In this document: one piece after another, positions 56,553-64,000 of the stretch
How the letters are laid out: every line of letters begins with the position of its first letter
How positions within the stretch are numbered: the stretch's first letter is position 1
Origin: Brucella anthropi ATCC 49188
Lineage (GTDB): Bacteria > Pseudomonadota > Alphaproteobacteria > Rhizobiales > Rhizobiaceae
Reading direction: 5' to 3'
Assembly: GCF_000017405.1 (NCBI RefSeq)
Contig: NC_009668.1
Location: 1,831,912 to 1,895,911 of the forward strand
DNA length: 64,000 nucleotides
Notes under the pieces: generated by a model
The model's input: the letters and a program-made list of their open reading frames with translations, nothing else
What the model was told of the DNA's origin: nothing
Databases searched by the model: none
Position numbers and translations under genes: made by a program

Positions 56553-57749
56553 ATGACCGACGCGACGGCTGCACGACGCAATATTGTTATCCTGACAATT
56601 GCACAGGCACTGGGCGCTTCCAGCCCGCCTATCGTGATTTCGCTTGGCGGTCTGGTGGGCCAGAAACTGTCTTCCGATCCAGCACTCGTCACGCTGCCCG
56701 TCAGCCTGTTCAATCTCGGCCTTGCGCTTGGCACACTGCCTGCCGCTTTCTTCATGCGCCAGTTCGGACGCCGCAATGCCTATATGCTGGGCGCGCTTGT
56801 CGGCGCTGCGGCAGGTGTGATCGCAGCCGCAGGTATTTTTGCCGCCTCCTTCCTCATCTTCTGTCTCGGAACGCTGACTGCCGGTTTCTACGCCTCTTAT
56901 GTCCAGAGCTATCGCTTTGCCGCGACCGATGCGGCAACGGGCGACATGAAGGCGCGCGCCATATCATGGGTCATGGTGGGTGGGCTCGTTGCGGCAATCG
57001 TCGGGCCACAGCTCGTCATCTGGACACGCGATACCATTCCGGATGCGATGTTTGCTGGCAGTTTCCTCAGCCAGGCTGTTCTTGGGCTTCTCGCCCTCCC
57101 CGTCCTTTTCATGCTGCGCGCACCGAAGGTCCGGAAAGATCCGAACGCTATCCATGATACAGGCCGCCCGCTGGGCGAAATTCTCCGTTCACCGCGCTTC
57201 ATCCTTTCCGTGGCTGCTGGCGTCTGTTCCTATGCGCTGATGACTTTCGTGATGACGGCAGCGCCCATCGCCATGGTCGGCCATGGCCATTCCGTCGATC
57301 ATGCGGCCCTTGGCATCCAGTGGCATGTGCTTGCCATGTTCGCGCCAAGCTTCTTCACCGGAAAGCTCATCACCCGTTTCGGCAAGGAAAAGATCACCGC
57401 GCTCGGTCTGGTTTTGATCGCGTTCTCCGCCATTATTGCATTGGGCGGCTTTGATGTCGGTCATTTCTGGGGTGCGCTGATCTTCCTCGGTATCGGCTGG
57501 AATTTCGGCTTTATTGGCGCGACTGCCATGGTGACCGACTGCCACACGCCGGCTGAACGCGGCAAGGCGCAGGGCGCCAATGATTTCATCATGTTTGGTA
57601 CAGTGGCCTGCGCTTCGTTCTTTGCAGGGTCGCTGCTGCATTCGTCAGGCTGGGAAACCATCAACTGGCTGGTCTTCCCGATCGTCGCTCTTGTTCTGGT
57701 TCCGCTTATCCTGCGCCTGAAGCCGAAAGGGGCAGCAGCCGAAGCCTGA
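56553..57749 (+). CDS. MFS transporter
   Basis: A 398-aa major facilitator protein with about 12 membrane segments. The N-terminal pair begins NIVILTIAQALGASSPPIVI. The loop after helix 2 is MRQFGRRNAYMLGALVGAAA, the standard MFS motif A region. The ATG at 56553 has GAGGGG upstream, better than an upstream TTG. It converges with cbiZ, whose stop is 4 bp away. Substrate not evident; uptake or efflux both possible. Confidence 0.9.
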   Translation: MTDATAARRNIVILTIAQALGASSPPIVISLGGLVGQKLSSDPALVTLPVSLFNLGLALGTLPAAFFMRQFGRRNAYMLGALVGAAAGVIAAAGIFAASFLIFCLGTLTAGFYASYVQSYRFAATDAATGDMKARAISWVMVGGLVAAIVGPQLVIWTRDTIPDAMFAGSFLSQAVLGLLALPVLFMLRAPKVRKDPNAIHDTGRPLGEILRSPRFILSVAAGVCSYALMTFVMTAAPIAMVGHGHSVDHAALGIQWHVLAMFAPSFFTGKLITRFGKEKITALGLVLIAFSAIIALGGFDVGHFWGALIFLGIGWNFGFIGATAMVTDCHTPAERGKAQGANDFIMFGTVACASFFAGSLLHSSGWETINWLVFPIVALVLVPLILRLKPKGAAAEA

Positions 57750-57753
57750 CCGA

Positions 57754-58413
57754 TTAAAAACCCTGCTCTTTCATCCAGAGCCTGCCGCCTTCGGACACCG
57801 CGTCATAAACCGCACCACCGGGGGCGGCGCCGATATCCGTATGCAAGCCCGCATATGATGCTGCCTCTCCCGCCTGCCCGTGTGGAGCGGAAACGGCGAT
57901 GCAATCCGTTCCAGTCCCTGTTGCAGCTCTACCGCCGACAATTAGGCCGAGTTCGATAATGGCAGTGGTGCGGGCCTCGGCAGCAATCGACATTGCCTCT
58001 ATATGGGCTGCGACCGACAATGGTTTGTCGATGTGGACCAGAAGATTGATCGTTCCAACGGGCATCTTCATCTGTGTGAGTTCCCCCACCCTTCCCGCAT
58101 TCGACAGGCCGACAGTGGCAAGACAGGCGGCATGCGTTTCGCCGGAGCGTCGCGTCGCAACATGGTGCTTCTGTACGCTACGCGATGTCATCATCTGCAC
58201 CGCTCCGCCGTAACCGGCTTCGGCCAGTTTCTCCTGCAGCATAAGCACCGGGTCCACTTCCAACGTCAGATCGTCATTGCGTACTTCCAGCCAGGCGACG
58301 GAGCACGCCGAAACGAACCCCGGACGTGTCAGAGACCAGCTCAGGATGTTTTGCCTGTCTGGGAATTCAGCCGCGAGGATCGGGCCGGAACAATGGATTG
58401 AAAAAGGCAGCAT
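57754..58413 (-). CDS. cbiZ: Adenosylcobinamide amidohydrolase
   Basis: A 219-aa CbiZ family protein, which cleaves adenosylcobinamide (or pseudocobalamin) to adenosylcobyric acid for B12 salvage. The motifs are QMMTSRSVQKHHVATRR, ATVGLSNAGRVGE, GTINLLVHIDKPLSVAAHIE and ATGTGTDCIAVSAP. The start at 58413 is preferred because AGG lies 6 bp upstream and the size fits the family; the frame can be extended to 58542. No adenosylcobalamin riboswitch was recognised upstream. Confidence 0.85.
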   Translation of the reverse strand: MLPFSIHCSGPILAAEFPDRQNILSWSLTRPGFVSACSVAWLEVRNDDLTLEVDPVLMLQEKLAEAGYGGAVQMMTSRSVQKHHVATRRSGETHAACLATVGLSNAGRVGELTQMKMPVGTINLLVHIDKPLSVAAHIEAMSIAAEARTTAIIELGLIVGGRAATGTGTDCIAVSAPHGQAGEAASYAGLHTDIGAAPGGAVYDAVSEGGRLWMKEQGF

Positions 58414-58971
58414 GACCAACCTATCGCAGATCGGTGCGAAGTTCGCGACCAGCGCCTGCCAGCCATCCACAGGAGCGCAATGTCGCGATACCAACGGCGC
58501 GGCGATAAAGCACGCCTTCGTGACTTGGCCCTGGTTTCGCAAGACGGTATTGATCTCGGGATATTGTTTCGCGCGTCACGGAAACGGACAAGCGGTTTGC
58601 TCTGGATTGCGTCATGATCAACGATCTCACCGATGAGATATTCTGGATATTCACCATCGGGTGCTGCATCCTCTTCATCATGCGCCTTCTTTCGCCTCCC
58701 CCGCGTCATAAGGTTGATCAAAAACAAGACCTAAACACTTTGCGCCCTCGCCGCCGTTCACGCCGTCGCCGCTTTCAGGCATTGGACTAAGACCAGACCT
58801 AGCAGCCACATAAAGCTTCAAAGCGCAATTCGTCGCGAGCTGTATAGTCTTAACCGCAATTGCCGTGTCTGTTTTCCGGCCTACACTGGATAGCTTGATC
58901 TCCTTGAACTTCATGAACGATACGAAACCTAATTAGCCGTTTGGTTTTGTCACGCTGACTGGGCTTTATGG
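58414..58971. other. Region between cbiZ and repC
   Basis: About 560 bp with no established gene. It contains only the candidate small membrane protein at 58614-58790 on the plus strand. I looked for a B12-box upstream of cbiZ and saw none. The part from 58900 to 58971 leads to the end of repC and shows no clear terminator. Confidence 0.5.
58614..58790 (+). CDS. Candidate small membrane protein with a basic tail
   Basis: A 58-residue frame: a short acidic start (MINDLTDEIF), one hydrophobic segment (WIFTIGCCILFIMRLL), then a hydrophilic region ending in the arginine-rich RPRRRSRRRRFQALD. This charge layout (out-in by the positive-inside rule) is unusual for a chance frame, but the ribosome binding site is weak (TGGA) and other frames overlap it. 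I give it as a candidate only. Confidence 0.3.
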   Translation: MINDLTDEIFWIFTIGCCILFIMRLLSPPPRHKVDQKQDLNTLRPRRRSRRRRFQALD

Positions 58972-60153
58972 TTAACGACTTTGTCCATTCAGGGCAGCCA
59001 TAAGCATTGGTCTGATCGAGAACGAACCGTTGGCAGCCTTTTCCGTCAGAATTCGCAAATAGCCGCCAGCGGACTGGATTTGCTCATAGCGCTGCAGGAT
59101 ATAAGCGATCACGATCGATGTATTGTGAGTTCCCAGCGTTTTCTTTGCGAGATCATAGAGCTTTCCATCGATCCCGAGGAAAGAGCGTACTTTCTCTGCT
59201 GTATTGGCCAAATCCTGCCAATGTCGGATGGATGAAATCGCATAGGCCGTGATCTCGGGACAGGAACGGAGCACCATGTCGAGCGAAACCGTGGGTTCAA
59301 ACGGAGCGCTGGTGATTTCATTGATGCGCTGATCGATAAATTCAGGCGTTGCCTTTTCAAAATGGGAATCTGGATTCGATTCAATTTGCTGCCGCTCATT
59401 TTGAGATTCATTGGCGCGCAAATTTTGAACATTTTCATGAATTTTCAACGCGTTATCGATTTCTGTACGAATGTACTGCATGGATTCGACCAGAGCCGCC
59501 AGTTCTTCATAGTCTGCACGACGCGGAATGCTGTCGACAATCAGGCGGAAACGATGATGGATGTCTTCCCAGTCTCCGGCCAGTTCTTCCAGTGCGGCGA
59601 ATTCGATAAGCTTGGTAATGTCACGGCGCAGCAATGTCAGGCGTTCGCGCATTTCACGCAACGCCGTCTTTTCTGCCCTCACCTGCTCTGCTGCCGCTTC
59701 CAGTTCACAAGCACGTGCCAGCAGCGGTGTCAGTGAAAAGCCGAATGCAATCTGCACGTCTCCACTTTTGGCACGGCGTGCATAGCGCTTACCATTCGGG
59801 CTGTCCTGACGATGGATGAAACCGCTATCGACCAGCGCTGCCAGATGACGGCGCAAGGTTGCATCGGCCATGCCATGGGCTCGCAATGCCAGTTGCTTGT
59901 TGGACGGGAACACGATCAGGCTGTTCTGCGCATTCAGTTCCGTTTCCGGATAGAATGACAACAGGGCTGAAAGAACCGCCAGAGAACGATCATTCAGGCC
60001 GAACTGCGTCTTTGCTTCGCACAGCCAGCGATGTAGTTGCCACTTATCGGCAACCGTTCCCGGTGCGATTTGCTGTGTGTTCTGTTGACTTGCCAACAAG
60101 GCAAGCGTCATCCTTCGACTGCCAAACGGCGTCGAGGCCAATTGAATCTCCAT
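58972..60153 (-). CDS. repC: Replication initiator RepC
   Basis: A 393-aa initiator of repABC replicons. The N-terminal conserved part includes KWQLHRWLCEAKTQFGLNDR, SLAVLSALLSFYPETEL and FPSNKQLALRAHGMADATLR, then RHLAALVDSGFIHRQDSPNG, a winged-helix DNA-binding region. In this family the origin lies within the repC gene itself, so the replication start of this chromosome is predicted inside 58972-60153. It is separated from repB by a 353-bp spacer carrying the antisense RNA. Confidence 0.96.
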   Translation of the reverse strand: MEIQLASTPFGSRRMTLALLASQQNTQQIAPGTVADKWQLHRWLCEAKTQFGLNDRSLAVLSALLSFYPETELNAQNSLIVFPSNKQLALRAHGMADATLRRHLAALVDSGFIHRQDSPNGKRYARRAKSGDVQIAFGFSLTPLLARACELEAAAEQVRAEKTALREMRERLTLLRRDITKLIEFAALEELAGDWEDIHHRFRLIVDSIPRRADYEELAALVESMQYIRTEIDNALKIHENVQNLRANESQNERQQIESNPDSHFEKATPEFIDQRINEITSAPFEPTVSLDMVLRSCPEITAYAISSIRHWQDLANTAEKVRSFLGIDGKLYDLAKKTLGTHNTSIVIAYILQRYEQIQSAGGYLRILTEKAANGSFSIRPMLMAALNGQSR

Positions 60154-60212
60154 TTTCTTTCACCTTCCACAAGGCAAAAGAAATCCACCCGCCGAAATGA
60201 CGCTAATTACAC

Positions 60213-60241
60213 TTGACAGTGATTCGTGGATTTGCGATTCT
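60213..60241 (+). promoter_or_regulatory. Promoter of the repB-repC antisense RNA
   Basis: TTGACA at 60213-60218, a 17-bp spacer and GATTCT at 60236-60241, on the strand opposite to repABC. This is the placement of the ctRNA promoter in known repABC spacers. Confidence 0.65.
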
Positions 60242-60247
60242 CTAGCT

Positions 60248-60302
60248 GCTAAACCAATGAGAAGGGCTTCCACACGGCGACGTTTGGGGGCCTTTTTCTT
60301 TT
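60248..60302 (+). ncRNA. Candidate antisense RNA (ctRNA) controlling repC
   Basis: Predicted RNA of about 55 nt, antisense to the repB-repC leader. It ends in a stem-loop: AAGG(G)CTTCC at 60262-60271 pairs with GGGGGCCTT at 60286-60294, with G-U pairs and one bulge, around the loop ACACGGCGACGTTT, followed by TTTTTCTTTT. In repABC plasmids such an RNA blocks repC expression and sets copy number and incompatibility. The start point is estimated from the promoter. Confidence 0.7.
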
Positions 60303-60359
60303 GCTGTCTCGTTCCTCTTCCTGAACAGTTTCGACGCAAACACACTTACTATTGAACGC

Positions 60360-60464
60360 TAGAGCATTTCCTGTTTGTTTGAACGCACTGGAAATGCTCT
60401 ATTTCTTTGTTCTACGCATGTCTTCACCCCGAAACCGGTTCCCACTTTCGGGAGACATGCTCTA
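60360..60464. repeat. Bru-RS-like palindromic repeat (copy L) in the repB-repC spacer
   Basis: Full-length copy from TAGAGCATTTCCTG to AGACATGCTCTA with both hairpins. It lies in the repC leader between repB and the antisense-RNA region, so the transcribed leader carries it upstream of the ctRNA target. Confidence 0.87.
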
Positions 60465-60506
60465 CACAGTCGAACCGTGGCAACCGCCGCCGTTCGTTAC
60501 GCTTAC

Positions 60507-61499
60507 TTACTTCTCCTCGCTCTGGAACGACGCATAAAGTTCATCCAGATTACGAGAAAGCCAATCGGCAAAACGAGGCCCGTTGGCTGCACTGAGCGCC
60601 AATGTAGCCGATTTGCCATTCTGTTTGATAACTGCGCTGACCGTCTTGTCAGAAGCTGTCCAGCTGGTGCCAGGACGCAGAGCCGCCTTGGTAACAGGCT
60701 TCTTCTGCTTGCCGCCTTTCAGATAGCCGTAAAGCTGCTCAAAACGATCAACGGACGTCGCGTTTGAAAATGCTGATGTCACCAGAAGCTCTTCTGCAGC
60801 ATCTTTTCTGCCCGGGATCTCGATCAGTTTCCGCAGTTCCAACCAGCGGTCACGACCAATGCCCTTGGCCGGACCGATAGCCAGAAGAATATGTTCCGGA
60901 ATAGCCTTCGGAATGGTCAGCATCTTCGACAAGGTCTGGTAATCGACTGTCAATGCTGCCTGTATGGCTTCACGCTCAAAACCAAGCGCTTCCAGACGCG
61001 CCGCAAAGAAAACACGCTCAATGAAGCTCAAATTGGCGCGCGCCGAGTTTTCCTGGCCCTGGCTCAGAATATGTTCCAGATCGGCGAGGGGCTTGATGAC
61101 GGCTTTGACCTTGATGCCAAGCTCTCTGGCAACCCGCGCGCGCCGATGGCCGAAAACGATCATATAGCGATCGCTGGTCTTGGGATGCGGACGAACGAGA
61201 ATAGGACTGTCCTGACCACGTTCGCGAATGGCTTCCAGAAGTTCCCGATATTCTTCGTCATCCGTTTCAGGCAGACGGTCCGCCACGAAGGAGACATCAA
61301 GATTGGCGGGATCAAGCTCGATAATGGCTTCGCCATCAAGCTTCTGGGCTGCCTGCTTTGCCAGCTCGTCAATCGAAGCGGACAGAGACTTGGCGGCACC
61401 GAACCGGCGCGATACGTTTTCGACCGACTGTGAGGCTTGTTCGGCCGCCGGTTCGTCTCGCATAACGCTTTCGAAGATGTTCTTTCTTGCCATTCTCAT
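60507..61499 (-). CDS. repB: Partitioning protein RepB (ParB family)
   Basis: A 330-aa ParB-type protein that binds the centromere-like repS site. The ParB N-terminal nuclease-like domain shows DDEEYRELLEAIRERGQDSP, ILVRPHP and IVFGHRRARVARELGIKVKA; the helix-turn-helix region is ALTVDYQTLSKMLTIPKAIP. MRMARKN offers two starts (61499 and 61493). It lies 58 bp after repA, and a repS-like palindrome occupies this gap. Confidence 0.95.
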   Translation of the reverse strand: MRMARKNIFESVMRDEPAAEQASQSVENVSRRFGAAKSLSASIDELAKQAAQKLDGEAIIELDPANLDVSFVADRLPETDDEEYRELLEAIRERGQDSPILVRPHPKTSDRYMIVFGHRRARVARELGIKVKAVIKPLADLEHILSQGQENSARANLSFIERVFFAARLEALGFEREAIQAALTVDYQTLSKMLTIPKAIPEHILLAIGPAKGIGRDRWLELRKLIEIPGRKDAAEELLVTSAFSNATSVDRFEQLYGYLKGGKQKKPVTKAALRPGTSWTASDKTVSAVIKQNGKSATLALSAANGPRFADWLSRNLDELYASFQSEEK

Positions 61500-61544
61500 G
61501 TCCTCAAACCGGTCAGAGACCTGATTTTATTCAATATTCGCCGC

Positions 61545-61561
61545 TTTAGACGGCAGTCTAA
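61545..61561. other. Candidate repS/parS site 1
   Basis: Palindromic TTAGAC-GGCA-GTCTAA, identical over 16 bp to the second copy at 62944-62959. It sits between repA and repB, one of the usual places for the centromere-like site of repABC replicons. The stop codon of repA (TAG, 61558-61560 on the minus strand) lies inside it. Confidence 0.7.
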
Positions 61562-62754
61562 CGCCCCCATGCCTCGTGAATGAGGCCGCGAATTTCAGCG
61601 TTAACCGCTTCCATGGCTTCCATGGCGCGATCATAGGTGCCGCGATTCATCGATGAACGCTCGACCTCGTAAAGCGTCTGCTTGGTCAGACCAGCATCCG
61701 AAATCGCGGTTGATTTCAACATCTGGTGCTTCAGCATGTGCGAGGCGAGCATGCTCTGCATAAAACCGACCATCTGCGCCTGCGGAACGTCGGTCGGCTC
61801 GTAACGGGTAATCAGATAGCGGAACCAGTCGAGTTGCACCGCACCACCTGCCTGACGAACGGTCTTCAGAATGTCGCCGAGCATCAGGAGGAATTGCGAC
61901 ATGGACATCAGGTCGAGCATCTGCGGGTGAACGGTAATCAGGACGGATGTTGCGGCAGATAGCGCCGTCAGCGTCAGATAGCCGAGCTGGGGAGGGCAGT
62001 CGATGACTACCACATCATAGTCACCATCCACATCGGCGAGAGCCTGCGCGATGCGGTTCCAGAAAGTCTTACCCTCGCCGCCATTCTGCATGGCAAGCGG
62101 CGTATCATATTCATATTCCTGCAGCTCCAGCATGGCTGGAATAATATCGAGGCCGGGGAAATTCGTCCGGCGAATGACCTCACGGATAGACTTCCTTTCG
62201 GAATCGTAACGAATGGCTTCATAGAGCGACGGAAACTCATCGAGCTCCGGCTGAATGCCATGCAGAGCCGATAGCGAAGCCTGCGGGTCGAGATCGATTG
62301 CAAGTACGCGATGACCGGTCAGGGCCATGTGTTGCGCCAGATGTGCAGCCGTTGTCGTCTTGCCCGAGCCGCCCTTGAAATTGACGACGCCGATGACCTG
62401 AAGCTTCTCATTGCCGCGACGATGCGGAACGTAGCGCTTCACCTCAGCGCGACCATTCTGGTCAAGCCACTGGCGCAGCTCCTGAATCTGTTCGACACTA
62501 TAGGCGCGACGGCCACCTGTCAGAATGGTCGGCTCGACACCTTTACCTTCCAGATGTAGTTTCTTGAGATTGCTGGGGGAGACACCAAGGAAGTACGCAG
62601 CCTCGGCCATCGAAAACTGGCGCAGCATATTCTTGCGCGCATCTGGCGGAAAGTTTTCGTGACGCAGCAGATTGAGCTTGCGAGAAATCTCGCGCCCTTG
62701 CGATAGTATCATGTCGTCAAACGACAAAGCTGCTGCTGGATTTGCGATATTCAT
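61558..62754 (-). CDS. repA: Partitioning ATPase RepA (ParA family)
   Basis: A 398-aa ParA ATPase. It has an N-terminal winged-helix/HTH region (MAEAAYFLGVSPSNLKKLHL) for operator binding, the deviant Walker A NFKGGSGKTTTAAHLAQHMA, and Walker A'/B segments VLAIDLDPQASLSAL and YDVVVIDCPPQLGYLTLTAL. RepA segregates the replicon with RepB and represses the operon. First gene of repABC. Confidence 0.96.
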   Translation of the reverse strand: MNIANPAAALSFDDMILSQGREISRKLNLLRHENFPPDARKNMLRQFSMAEAAYFLGVSPSNLKKLHLEGKGVEPTILTGGRRAYSVEQIQELRQWLDQNGRAEVKRYVPHRRGNEKLQVIGVVNFKGGSGKTTTAAHLAQHMALTGHRVLAIDLDPQASLSALHGIQPELDEFPSLYEAIRYDSERKSIREVIRRTNFPGLDIIPAMLELQEYEYDTPLAMQNGGEGKTFWNRIAQALADVDGDYDVVVIDCPPQLGYLTLTALSAATSVLITVHPQMLDLMSMSQFLLMLGDILKTVRQAGGAVQLDWFRYLITRYEPTDVPQAQMVGFMQSMLASHMLKHQMLKSTAISDAGLTKQTLYEVERSSMNRGTYDRAMEAMEAVNAEIRGLIHEAWGR

Positions 62755-62787
62755 TTACTTGGGATCCCTAGTGACGGCACTGGAACT

Positions 62788-62835
62788 AATACCGCCTAAA
62801 TACCGTCATTATGTCCGATTCTTATTCTATCGCAA
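62788..62835 (-). promoter_or_regulatory. Candidate repABC promoter and operator
   Basis: On the minus strand TTGCGA (62830-62835), a 16-bp spacer and CATAAT (62808-62813) form a sigma70-like promoter. Between it and repA stand two AATACCG repeats (62788-62794 and 62799-62805) at an 11-bp step, one helical turn, a plausible RepA operator. Confidence 0.5.
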
Positions 62836-62943
62836 GAGGCGACCGAATTAACAAAGAGTTAGCGCCGAGAGTAAAACTAAACAAAATTTTATCGATTCGG
62901 CTGAAGTTGGTCTATCTATTTGTTTTTGTATGATAATATTGAT

Positions 62944-62959
62944 TTTAGACGGCAGTCTA
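62944..62959. other. Candidate repS/parS site 2
   Basis: Second copy of TTTAGACGGCAGTCTA, about 190 bp upstream of repA. The pair of identical palindromes around repA supports a role as centromere site for RepB. Confidence 0.7.
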
Positions 62960-64000
62960 TGATTCAGAGGCCTCCTTCATCTGAAGATTTCAATTGAGAA
63001 GAGTCTGTTTCCACATGGGAATGAGGCAGCTTTCCCGTTGTTGGAGGCACCGGGCTGATTCTCTGAAGGTGCAGCTTATCAAGCATCATTCCGACGCCGA
63101 AATGATAAATTGGCACTGCTTGAACCCGTCGGTGCGGGGTGGTTCAGCTCGGATCCTAGCTCGAGAAAAGACAGGTTATACTGAGCGGAAATATGAGGCG
63201 TTACCAACGCGTTTGTTGTTGGGAGCGAGGCATGCCTTCTGCGCTTTTCCCGTGCTGAGGTTTGTCTTGAATAGTCTTTGACCAGGCCGATAACCGCCGC
63301 TGGAAGCTGCAAGGAGTACGACATACTCAATTTATGACGGGATGATTTCGCTAACGGCTTTATTCCGGCCCGCTTCACATGACCTCCTGCAGATGCGACG
63401 GAGCGAATACGAAACGCGCAATTGCGGAACGATAGAAGGTGCGCCGGTGGCTCCGGCGATCTAACGACGGAAGCTCGAAGAGGGGAGGGGCAGTGAATTT
63501 TTTTCTGAAAGTTAGAGACCGGATTCGTTACGGCTCGGTTCCAATTTTGATGTCGAGCTCGTTTTTCGGCTTCCGATCACTGGTTTCAATGACCACGGCC
63601 TTTCTCCCACGATGGTGCAAACCAGCGCCTCCCATCTTTCAGTCTGTGGGGGCTTTTCATCTCTGGGGGATAGATTTCTTAACCAAATCGGGTTAGCATC
63701 GGAATCGTTAAAGAGATTGCTCCTGCGCTGTTAGATCGATGCATCGTGACGCGCCACATACCCTTCCCAGAACAGCGAAAACCATTGTCAGCCAGACGAA
63801 ATCTAAGGCGGATTTAGCTTTAGTATTTTCCATAACCGCTAATTTTTTCAATATATTACCTATGCGACTCGACATCATAGAAAGTGGCCGACAGGGGTAA
63901 GCGGGGCATATCCGTTGGCGGTGCCATTTTGTTGTGCAGTTGCACGGTGAGTTGCAATCTACCATAATTCCTTTTGCCCAAGAAGGTCGTATAGATTGCA
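62960..64000. other. Region upstream of repABC without a convincing gene
   Basis: About 1 kb. Short open frames occur on both strands (for example 62994-63281, 63439-63696 and 63708-63965), but none has a recognisable family, a good ribosome binding site or consistent codon use. A 6-bp hairpin CGCCGG-TGGCT-CCGGCG lies at 63442-63458. I saw no tRNA, CRISPR or transposase here. Confidence 0.5.

Noticed and set aside
58414..58971. Possible adenosylcobalamin riboswitch upstream of cbiZ
   Set aside because: I looked for the B12-box consensus on the minus strand and found no convincing match.
62960..64000. Possible tRNA gene or CRISPR array at the right end
   Set aside because: No TpsiC-like GGTTCGA stem, no cloverleaf and no regularly spaced repeats could be found by eye.

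Overview
The window looks like part of the second chromosome (a repABC replicon) of a Brucellaceae alphaproteobacterium, most likely an Ochrobactrum-type Brucella. This rests on a repABC operon at 58.97-62.75 kb, on many short palindromic intergenic repeats resembling the Brucella Bru-RS elements, and on dense uptake and catabolism genes typical of a soil or rhizosphere relative. The species call is inference; no rRNA or tRNA gene was seen.

Layout. 0-3.9 kb: a minus-strand operon with a branched-chain-type ABC permease (cut by the left edge), its binding protein, 3-hydroxyanthranilate 3,4-dioxygenase and a DapA-family lyase, with a divergent LysR. 3.9-8 kb: peptide-binding protein and peptidase T. 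8.2-12.6 kb: gamma-glutamyltransferase, a GFA-family protein, an AraC regulator and a small exported protein. 12.7-20.1 kb: surface-polysaccharide cluster (two DUF995 proteins, a GH26-like protein, UDP-glucose dehydrogenase, a CesA-like glycosyltransferase, GalE, UDP-xylose synthase). 20.5-27 kb: GntR regulator, Asp/Glu/hydantoin racemase and a complete Liv-type ABC transporter. 27.05-28.1 kb: a complete IS630-family insertion sequence. 28.2-34.7 kb: quinate/shikimate catabolism (TTG-start shikimate dehydrogenase, TetR, dehydroshikimate dehydratase, TRAP transporter). 35.1-35.7 kb: DUF922 protein. 35.9-43.7 kb: opine/polyamine-type ABC transporter with a three-subunit FAD/2Fe-2S dehydrogenase and a divergent IclR. 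43.9-52.1 kb: BMP-type nucleoside ABC transporter, ADP-ribosylglycohydrolase-family protein, nucleoside hydrolase and a convergent ribokinase. 52.2-55.8 kb: phytase-like esterase and Tat-exported PhoX with a candidate Pho box. 56-58.8 kb: an AT-rich gene without a recognised family, an MFS transporter, CbiZ and a candidate small membrane protein. 59-63 kb: repC, a candidate antisense RNA, repB, repA and two copies of a parS-like palindrome. 63-64 kb: no convincing gene.

The genes form self-contained import-plus-catabolism modules, most with a local regulator: aromatic/kynurenine-type compounds, peptides, hydantoin or amino acids, quinate/shikimate, opines or polyamines, nucleosides, and organic phosphate. 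The most distinctive theme is a family of TAGAGC-ended repeats. They share terminal and internal sequence with the IS630 element and supply the stop codon of five genes, which suggests non-autonomous relatives of the IS that target TA dinucleotides.
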